Shown piece by piece: positions 18,967 through 28,700 of a stretch of DNA of 64,000 nt; position 1 is the stretch's first letter, and each line of letters begins with the position of its first letter. The notes under the pieces are model-generated. The model searched no databases. It was given only the letters and a program-made list of their open reading frames with translations, and was not told where the DNA came from. Position numbers and translations under genes: made by a program. Origin of the DNA: Phoronis australis (Eukaryota > Phoronida > Phoronidae); contig NMRA01000468.1 of assembly GCA_002633005.1 (NCBI GenBank), positions 1 to 64,000 on the forward strand. Direction: 5' to 3'.

Positions 18967-19812
18967 TCAATAGAAGATAAACCAACATCAATGCAGCAAG
19001 AGCGCTCAACAAAGGAACAGCGTTATCGGAAAAACTCAAATAACTCGAAAAGTAGAGGTCCTAGCAAAGAATGGAAAACATCTTCTGAAAGCCTGTTCAA
19101 AATTCTATCTAAACTGATGGTATCGCCTAATTCCGTAAATTTTTCGAAAAAAATGAAATTTTGCGTTTTTTTAAGAAATTCAAAGTCAAATAACTCGAAA
19201 ACGGTAAGTCTGAGAAAAAAATTGTTAAGGCCATTTGAAAGAATATACTTCAAAGAATCCACATGCAAAAAATCACATCATTTTCTCTTCCCGTTTAAAA
19301 TCGCACTCCAGTACGACTGAAAATGGGTCAACATGCGCCAGATCCGCCATCTTGAAAGCAACTTCTGGTTTTTTGGCTTTGTATAATAGCATGTGATAAG
19401 AAACTAATACCTGTAAAAATTCGAAGGAATTGGTCTTATAATGCGCCCTCTACAAGAGAAAACGTTCTTAGGCCAAAATCGAGGTGCGCATGCGCGATCG
19501 CCGATATTTCCGCCATCTTTAACCGGAAGTAAGCAATTTCTGGTATACTAATAGCAAACTTCCGGTCCATTTACTGTGCCGATTCTTAGCCTTTTACGTA
19601 AAAAGTTGTAGCCTCCAGAAGCATTTGAACCTTTAAATGAAAACAAAATGGCCGCCACAGCCGCCATCCTGGATCCGATTTTGACGAAAAACAATAGGCA
19701 TCCATTACTTCCGGAACTACGTGTTATGTGTAAATTTCGTGATGATCGGACGAAAATTGCGACCTGTATCGTGCGAAAAAACAAAAAAAACAAACTTAGT
19801 GACAGAGCAACA

Positions 19813-19840
19813 TACTTGGCGAAATTTATTTCGCCAAGTA
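19813..19840. repeat. Perfect palindrome TACTTGGCGAAAT-TT-ATTTCGCCAAGTA
   Basis: Two 13-base arms separated by TT. The arm ACTTGGCGAAAT is the same sequence that opens both units of the 18646-18966 duplication. This suggests a shared terminal repeat of an unclassified element, or a junction of two such ends. Confidence 0.65.
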
Positions 19841-20697
19841 ATCATCTCACTGAACTGACAATATGTCTCTGTTTCATTTTTTCAAACATCGACCGCACAC
19901 GTGCGTGTGTCATATCAGGAAGGCAGAGATACTAAAAACTTCACTGAGTTTGCACGTGCTTTAGTCGTCTGCACTGATTCAGCAAAACGCCACATGCTGT
20001 CACCAGACTTCATGTTATGGATAATTTTGTTGGCCACTGTATTATGACTTCTGAGGATGGTGTTTAATAAATGACACCGAAACATGTCAAGTTTTAAAAC
20101 CGTAGTTATTTTCTTGAATTTATGCTGCCACTTGCTATCATGGAGAACAATTCAATAAAGGTTAGCCTTTATTTCAGCAAAGAATTTACAACAATCCGTA
20201 GTATTTTCAATTATATATAATGGAAAATGTGCCACTTGACTGTAGACATGTCATAACATTCCGCTGAAGATGTGAGCTCCATCCTCAAGTTGGGTTACCT
20301 TCACTGCGGACAACCACATTACGAGTGTGCAGTGTCTCAGACAATACATTGCACCTTACTGTTTGACACAGTACAAACTGAGGTAATATAAGTAGATGGA
20401 CTGATTTTTCTTCATCATTATTTCCTTATGAAATTTCCTAGAAAGTAAAATTTCACTTTTCTGTCATATTCTATGGGAAATAGATGAGCGACTACTGTTT
20501 TATGATTAGAGCATTCTTAGGAGACAGTGGTTTCCAGACTAAAAAATTCAAACATGTCTCGTTTACAACCTCTTTGAAAATTTAGACAGTGTGCAGCACA
20601 TGCATATCGAGCGAACACACAAAAAATTATTTTTTGTTCAAAATGAAAAAGTCTATCGTGTCACGTGTTATTTTTAACAGATCAGAGGCAAAACCAA

Positions 20698-20716
20698 ACA
20701 GGTCGCGGCGACCTGT
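20698..20716. repeat. Perfect 9-bp palindrome ACAGGTCGC-G-GCGACCTGT
   Basis: An uninterrupted GC-rich palindrome in an otherwise AT-rich area. It is followed by a further AACAGG copy of the arm start. Function unknown; it may be a binding site or a repeat end. Confidence 0.5.
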
Positions 20717-23127
20717 TAAAACAGGTATTGGAGAACTCTGAATTAGCATATCTCTTCATGCTTGATAATAGTGACCATGAATGATGATCAAATAAAGACT
20801 TCCTAAATTGATTATTACTGCACTGCTTGAGTAAGATATGAGAGAGGCTGCAACAAGCTGTTACACAAAAATGTCTCGTGTAAACATATTTTAAGGAGTA
20901 CATTTTTGTTGAACATATGCACACCAGCTTGACGTCATGCTTATAAGGAAGTATGTGTGAGGGTTTAATAATGAAGAAATGTGCCTTTATGGTTGATTTT
21001 TAAGTCCAACAGATATATTACTTTAGTTCTTTCAAGAACTTAAGTTTTCAAGAGACTTAAGTTTCAATAGGGCATTCAAAAAATTCGAATATACCGGTAA
21101 AAGAAAAATCAAACAAGAGTAGAGTGCAACAACAATTTAATGATTTCCATACATAATTTAACAAAAGTAGAGTTCTATTAACATTCCATTAACAGTGATT
21201 ATTTGCAGAAAATAAAATGTATTTGCTCAAAATACACCCGTTCCTTAAAATAACTGGGCATGTGAATACACGAACCAAAAAACTATTCAAAAATCGTGAG
21301 AACCATATAGACAAAAAACTAAAACAACTAAATCGGGCTAATAATATATTCATACACGCATCTTTCTCAGTCTAGATAACAATATGTGAAAATTGGGGGA
21401 TAGAAATGAAATTTACCATATATACAGAGCAATTATTAATTACTAAATCGGGATTCACACCCAATGAAAAAAGTGATTACATAGCCAGGACTACAACAAA
21501 AGTCTATGCACGGACATGTTCTGCTAAAATTACAGCAATGACACTAGAAGTAACAAATCACCGAGCATGTAAAAGCCAAGAATTACCGTACCCTCCAAAC
21601 GCATTTTACCCCCAAAACCTATTTTACTAAATAAAACAAAAGGATGATAATTTTGTACACTAATACACAAGGAAGAACTGAGCGTTCCTTTTCCAGCAAT
21701 TAATGAGAAATTATCCTTGTCTAACAAAGACAAGAACATAAAATAAAACTTCGGGTTACAAAGTTTGTTATCAAGGGTGACAGGTGTGATTTTTGAGAGG
21801 AACTGGTAGATTTTTACTGCAATCTTAAGGCTAGAAATAGCGTCTCACTTATGAGTTTCAACTGTTCAAAATATCAATTTAAAGTGGAAGTTTCATTTTT
21901 GACAGTCATAGAAACAATAAATCCTGTACACTATTTTGGTACATGTAACTTTCAGAAAAAGCAACCCCAAGTACAATCTGATTATAAGAGGTGGAATTTA
22001 GAAAACTGTAACTCTTGATAAAACAGTTATTCACTTTTCTTTATATTTAAAGCTACCTTCTACATATGTTTATGCTTCACCACAAGCTATTTGAATGTTA
22101 ATTTTCTTTAGCTTCTTCTGCTTGTTAAGCAAGTGTACAATGTTTTGTGACTACAAACACCTTTGTGAGATCATATAATTGCATTCATTGGTCCACAAGC
22201 TACTGTTCATAAATGCGTACGCTGTGTTGACTTGGTAGCCCACCTTTATTCATCAGTAGTTAAAGCCACTCTCTTCAATAAAGTAAAGAGGACAAAATTT
22301 TACAATAGACATGAAAGCCATTGATATAAGACTTAAAGTTAACTTGCTGTATGATTGTTGTGCTGTTTATCCTACATTACTTGGTAAAACTCATATGTAC
22401 TCACTAATGTATAAAAATAAACTAGACCTTCCAACTCAGACTCAAATCATTCTCAAGGATTCAAGTACAAATTTTTAAGTTTACTTCAAGCATGTGATGC
22501 AATGGGTCAGTTTTCGAGTTGATTTTCAAATAGAGTTTTAATCCTTCGTTCACTATTGCGACATTCAAAATAAATTTATTCTATATGACTTGAGTACAAA
22601 ATATGCTTGTAAATGTTTTCAAAACCTGCCGTTCAACAAATCGCCGTAAAACTAGAGCAAGTCGTGCATAACAAGACATGACCTGTTGATAAGTTGGAAC
22701 TAATGATCAGGTGGCGATACCGTTAGCAACTTATCATCAAATTTTCATTCTTTTTATCAGGGAACTTAAGTTTGTTTACACAGTTAGCCTGATAAGGTAG
22801 TACAGAACATAATAAGCTGCTAGTTGTATTTCATACCAGCAGTCTGGAGCACTGTCCTGAAATGCTGTTACTCAAGTTATGAGGGGTGTTCTATGTACTG
22901 TCAGCATTCGTAAACAGTTCAACAGGCACAAGCATACTTTTGCTTCTGCCTTTCAAAACTTATAGAAAAGCCAGGAAGCTTTTCATTGGTTTAAACAAAT
23001 GGCTACTAGACAATGTGAGCATCTTCTGTTAAAGCTTACAAGCAAATTGGCTACTTAACCAAGGACATTTTCCTCTTAGCTTGTTTCAAATTCCAACTCT
23101 GATAACAGCATTATTTTTGTCTGAACA

Positions 23128-23346
23128 ATGGAACCTATGAAGTCTACCAGTGTGAGTGTTAAAGTCCAGTGCCCCCACTGTGGCGATTGTTTCGATGCGT
23201 ATGTTTGGATTTCTAGTTTTCCCAAATGCTTCGCCAGGCTGATACCTGAAAACAATGAGGAGTTGTTAGCAGACATAACCCATTTGATTCACAAAGAAAA
23301 TTGTCCATGTAAAGATACTGTCATTCATCAAAACAGTTCTGGGTAA
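23128..23346 (+). CDS. Small cysteine-containing ORF, unidentified
   Basis: 72 codons from ATG to TAA with a protein-like composition: an MEPMKSTSVSVKVQ lead, then CPHCGDCF, an Ile/Leu/Phe-rich middle, an acidic helix-like PENNEELLADI, and HKENCPCKD. The CPHC and CPC pairs could bind zinc. I do not recognise a family. It has no obvious splice partners. It may be a chance ORF, a small protein, or an exon of an undetected gene. Confidence 0.2.
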   Translation: MEPMKSTSVSVKVQCPHCGDCFDAYVWISSFPKCFARLIPENNEELLADITHLIHKENCPCKDTVIHQNSSG

Positions 23347-25568
23347 AAATTATTATTTCCTGTACTCTGACCAATCGCTTCATTGGCTGACATTTTCAGG
23401 TATTAGAGCGAGGTTCCAATCAAGTTTCTTGAGAGAAAAGCAAGATCATGCAAGTCTACATGTGACTACAATAGCTCAATTCATGAACTCAAGTCGTATG
23501 TTCATCCAAGAGAACATCCCCTTCCCAACAATTTGGTTCGGTCAAAGAGCACCCAGGCGTCAACCATGGTTTCCTTCATGGCCTTGAATGCTTTGATTTT
23601 TATAATAATAGCTGTTGATCTTGCATCGTATCCCAATTTTTAATTCTGAATATTGCCAGCTTCCGTGGGTGATTTAGAATTTTATTCCGTATTACGGTAT
23701 ACTAGTACGCTACTGTTCCACATCACGGTAAAAATGCCGATCAGGCACATTTTTCTTACTTGTGAATGATTCAGTACGGTTAGATCTGAGTTTTGCATGT
23801 TTTACTGTGGTTATTTGTTGATTAGTGAGAATTCATTTGGGTACACTTTGACCTATGTGGAGGGGGGGGTGCTCGAGTAACTACATGTAGATGCGATCTC
23901 ATATTCAAAATTCAGGTCAACCCGACAAACCTGGGCAAACAACCTACCACGTCTCTAAGTAAATGATCTTATACTACTATGCCTCTAGATACCAATGACA
24001 AACCTGTTCTCCAGAAACCTGGACAATCGGTGAAAAATGATTTTGAGAACCAAGCAGTCACTGAAAGTTGCAAATGTTAATTGTCTATTAACAAGATGAT
24101 ATTTCAAAGCTAGGGACTACCAAGAATAATTACATACACAAAAACTTGTTTAAACACATTCAATGCCAATATACCCAACCTGAGAACTACATGAGTACAT
24201 GAAAAACTTAGGTTTTATGAAAAAAATAGTTATGAGTAAACTTAAAGATATATTTTCACGCTCCTAACTATCCTAATTTATAGCAGGAACTAAACGGCAA
24301 TGCTGTTTATCATAAGAAAGTGCAGTTATGTTCATTGACAACTTGTATATGCCAATACAAAAAAATCTGCAAGCGGGTGACCTTTGCACTAATGAGTAAC
24401 CTCGTGAACTCACATAGCCCGCGTCACTCAGTGTTATTCCTCAACACCATATCACAATACTTACTGGAGACGGTTCAGTGATTTGAAGCGGATCTTTTTC
24501 GATCGCCACAAAACTCGTTCTTAAAATCCTTTGGCAATATTCAACCTACTTCATAATCGCATCATTGCTATATGTTGTGTTTCTAACTAATTTGGCTAAG
24601 CAGAGTTGAGGAATTAGCCAGCAAGTTCCACTTTAAGTCTTACGTTTATGATTTGAAAAACTAATTTCATCAAAAAATGTAGGTTCGTCTTGGTGGTGGC
24701 CTCAACATTTCAAAAAGACCCCTTTCATTAACAATTGATGTTTAAAAACATGAGCTCGAACTTAGTGTTTCAAAGGGATTGAATAAGCGTGATTTGTTGT
24801 CAACAACACATTTCCAACAAAACATTAACATGTATTTTTTATGAATATAACTCAGGGACAGACTGGTATTGAAAAGCTTGTTTTCGTTGAAGAAGGTTGT
24901 CTTTCTAAACTAGGTCAAAGGTTGCATTGTCTTTCTAAACTAGGTTGCATTGGGTAAGTTATCAGGTCTTCCTCATCTGAATGTAATTTGTTTAACTGAT
25001 ATGTGACACAGAGCAAGTAGGTGACAAAGTTATCTTACTCTGGTGGGTAGAAAACGACTTTTCTTATGATTGAGAAGTTGGAGTCTTCACCACCACCATG
25101 ATGTGGCTAATTGTGTTGTTAACACTATGAATGTGCGTGACTGTTTTGGCCACTTGTTAAGCACCATCCCGATGTTAGAGGGCACTAAATAATTGTGGGT
25201 CTGTTTTATCACAGATTTGTTCTTTAGTTGTGGCTAAGACGGTTGTTGGCGGCATATTATCGCAAAAGCGAGGCTGCGTTTTTAATGAAAGCAAAACCCT
25301 GAGACAGCAGTCATCTTGGGGCATATGTTAAGCTGGGCTTCCAAATTTGAGGGGATTTTCAATTTAAAGGGGTCAATATGAGAAAGGTGTGATCCATGTT
25401 CATGCTAAGACTAAGCTAAAAGTATGTTCCATGTCTATACCTACTGAAAGTGGACCCATAGCCGCTGGATTTTCCGACATTTCGAAATCACATCAGTATT
25501 CTTAACTGAGGACTACTATGAATATACTCCCCTGTATATTATTTGTCCAGCACTGGTTCTTTTCAGAC

Positions 25569-25746
25569 ATGAGTCAAGAGAAAACCGACTACGGCAGCAC
25601 CGGGCAACCACCATACCCACAGCCAGGAGCTCCACCTATGGGTGCACCTAATGAACCGCCTCCACAGTATCAGCCCCCCAATGCTCAAGTACCCCCACCC
25701 CAAGGAGCTTATCCCCCGCAGGGTGCATACCCCCCACCACAACAAG
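25569..25746 (+). CDS. LITAF: LITAF first coding exon (Pro-rich N-terminus)
   Basis: 178 bases from ATG to CAACAAG before a GTAAGC donor, phase 1. It encodes 59 residues with repeated PPQGAYPP units and the PPQY motif. A longer ORF running back to 25518 exists, but the TTTTCAG acceptor at 25560-25566 marks the real exon edge. Confidence 0.85.
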
Positions 25747-28700
25747 GTAAGCCTTACATGTTCACGGTTTAGAATACAACCAAGTATTGAGAGACTAATC
25801 GCTATGTTTTTTTTCTTAACCCCATTACATCTGTGTGACGTTCTCAGCACGTCCAAGGACATCCAATCACCGTGTTGAAATAAGCTGGGGTCAGACAGAA
25901 GCAGGCAACTTTGACAAAACACTCGCAGCAAAAGAGGAAAGTAGAATTGGGGTCGAGATTGTTGAGGCTTATAATATAGACATGAGCATTTCCATTGAGT
26001 TTTTACATGGCCATCCCTGACACTGCAGCTGCTGGGCTTTGCAAGCTTTCCTCTTACATTTGCTAATCAATTTCAGGTTACCATGGATACCCAGGTATAT
26101 GTTTGCCATGTGTAGCTAGTTGTATGTAACACTTAATAGCAGCACTTTTCAAAAAATCGCAAGATTTCTTTGTGGAATAGTAACGAAATTTTTATTAGAG
26201 CAAAACATTTTCACTTAATTCTTTCCTCAGTCAACTTTATCACCATTTGTGCTCCATTTTTGTGTGTTTTTAATGTGATTCGCATCTGTTCATTGTTGTG
26301 GTTTTTTTTTCTGAAGCCTCTCTTACAATTTCCACTATTTTTGACGTTTCCTTGGTGTTGTGCTTGTTACATAACGCTTAATCGTCGTGAGAGACCGTCC
26401 GGAGTTGGTATATGGTGCAGCTCGGGACGGTCTGGGGTCAACAGAAAACCACAGTTCAACTGTGAGTCTACACCAATGTGATAAACGAGAGTAGTTCTAC
26501 TTGCTGCGTCAGCTGCAGGTATGCTTATCTCTTTTATGACACACAATGTGTGACTGGGCAAAGCGTTTTCAAAATAATGTCAATAAATCAGTGGAGTGTG
26601 AGACCCCTGAGGTCCCTGTCAAGTCCTCACGGCAATTTACGTAATGTGTCTGTCCTTGTCTTTTGAATTCCTAGTGTTTGTATTCTTTTATGTCAATGCT
26701 GTACATATTAAGATTTTTACGCTTAACTTATTAATAGTCTATCTAATGGCAGCAATTCTATCTCGCAGTTGTTGAACCCCAGTTTTACAAGTAAGTTGTC
26801 TAAAATTCAAATTAAAGTGAATTTGTGATCTGTTATTAATTATGTAGCGAAAAGAATTCGATTCCTGATTATCTGGAAACAATAAGTCTCTCAAAGCTCC
26901 ATGCCGTTGCGTTCTCTAAACAATCATTGTAGGTCAGATTCTCCTGTTGACCCTGCCTAATGTTTTGCAATGTTGAAGGAATGCAGAGACGCACAACTTG
27001 GGGATTTCTTGGACGTGGATCAAAGATCATGATTTGTTCAGAAGATTTATTTTAATTTGAATTTTAGCCATCATATTTGCCAAACCTCAGATTTGTCAAG
27101 TTTGAAGCAACTGTAAACTTTCCTTTCATCACAAAATTAACTTTTGATATACACCACTTACTATTATGAAATTGGTCTCAAATTGTTCCTTAGTCAAATT
27201 TCTTAGCGATTTCAGGACTAATGCAGTGACTGTGATACAATGCAAACCTTAGTAAACCAAGAGACCCAATCTAAACTATTTGGTTTTATTAAAAATCAAG
27301 ACCTGAATTTACATGTCTGTTCAGGTTGTAATGCAACAGAAAATTAAGCTGAGTATTTGAACATTTTGCATGTTTGTTGATCTAATCCTTAAAAAAATTC
27401 CAGTTTTACCATACGGTGAGTCTTGTGTTTTACAAAAAGCTTTGAAAGGTATACTTTGACCCATTGGATCACCTATGGTATATGACCTGTGGAAAACAAC
27501 TGTATTTACTGTACCAGGTGGTGGTGCCAGCTGAAGAAATGAGATCAAGTATTATTATCAATTGTTTGCCTCATTGATCAATGTGTCAAAGGTCAGAAAT
27601 TCAAATGATTCATTAGGTCAAATATGCTCACTCTGGTTTGCTAAGGCCAGGGAGGGGGTGTTGTTTTTTGGTTTGTTCAACGGTAGTTTATCATAACCTT
27701 ACAATGTTTGAAATTGAAAACAAATTATCACATTGATGCTCAAATTTGCCACACAACATTGATGTGATGTGAAGGATTGTGGGATTGGTTTTGATAAGCA
27801 CATTTGGTTTACAACTAATTAATTTGGGACAGAAATAGTCGCCGAAAATTTCCTTTTTCTGTTTTTCAACGGCTGATTTCCTTGCTGCAATTAATAGAAA
27901 CTTTTCCAAATGTAGCTTTATGGTTCCCCTCATACAAACAAATACGTAGTACAAAGAATTTTTTAATCTTTACTTTGTTGCTAAGCTTGACAAAATAAGT
28001 TTTCCATTGGCTGCCATGTTGTGTGCTATACAGGCGAAGAATTATTATAATTTTTGCTGATATTTCCAGGTTATCAAGCTCCAACTGTCATTGCTCAGCC
28101 AGTTGCCACAACAACGGTGGTCAAGCTGACACTGGGAGCCAACCCACAGTCGATTCAGTGCCAGTTCTGCCAGGCAAACGTGGTGACATCGATACGATAC
28201 GAAAATGGACTGCTTACATGGCTGGCTGTTGGAGGACTGTGCTTGATTGGGTAATTACTGCCTGCTTTTGGTTGTTCAATAGGGACGGAAAGTGGCTATT
28301 ACTTCAAATTGGAGACAAAAATACAAAAGTGGTACTTATGTATTTGTTCAAACTGGCACAAATTATCGAAAGTAACTTTAAAATCTGGAGCTCATACCAC
28401 AGTATCTGTGGTCTGTTGAACCCTCCGTGGTCTGTTGAAACCTTCGTGGTCTGTTGAACCCTCCGTGGTCTGTTGAACCCTCTGTGGTCTGTTGAACCCT
28501 CTCAAACTTATTTTAGCATGGCTTGAAGTTGGCAAATTTCAAAACTGTATACACAGTGTATCTTTAATATGCAATGAGTGCAAAAGAATACAGTAAACTC
28601 TCTCCAATTTAGAGCAAAACACAGCAGACAAGTGAAATTCTATTGTCTACTTTAAACAAACACCATTTACAAGCCAGAACTGATATTTATTGAAAAGAAA

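Larger units (their letters stand above)
16317..25568. other. Intergenic region before the LITAF gene
   Basis: No gene could be assigned in these 9 kb. The ORF of 139 codons on the minus strand at 17687-18106 has no recognisable motif. Notable contents are an exon-like open segment at 16737-16950, promoter-type CCGCCATCTTG motifs near 17130 and 19345, a 162-bp tandem duplication (18646-18966), two short perfect palindromes, and a small Cys-rich ORF at 23128. Non-coding 5' exons of LITAF may lie here, since its start codon sits just after a splice acceptor. Confidence 0.5.

Noticed and set aside
25563-25931. 122-codon minus-strand ORF over the first LITAF coding exon
   Set aside because: Antisense shadow of the Pro-rich exon; its Trp/Gly-rich reading is the complement of CCN codons.
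26769-26790. 22-nt AG...GT segment in the LITAF intron (TTGTTGAACCCCAGTTTTAC...)
   Set aside because: Splice-like edges, but its length breaks the frame of the downstream LITAF exon.
28403-28505. CRISPR-like array
   Set aside because: The five 19-bp units are directly adjacent with no spacers, so it is a plain tandem repeat in an animal intron.
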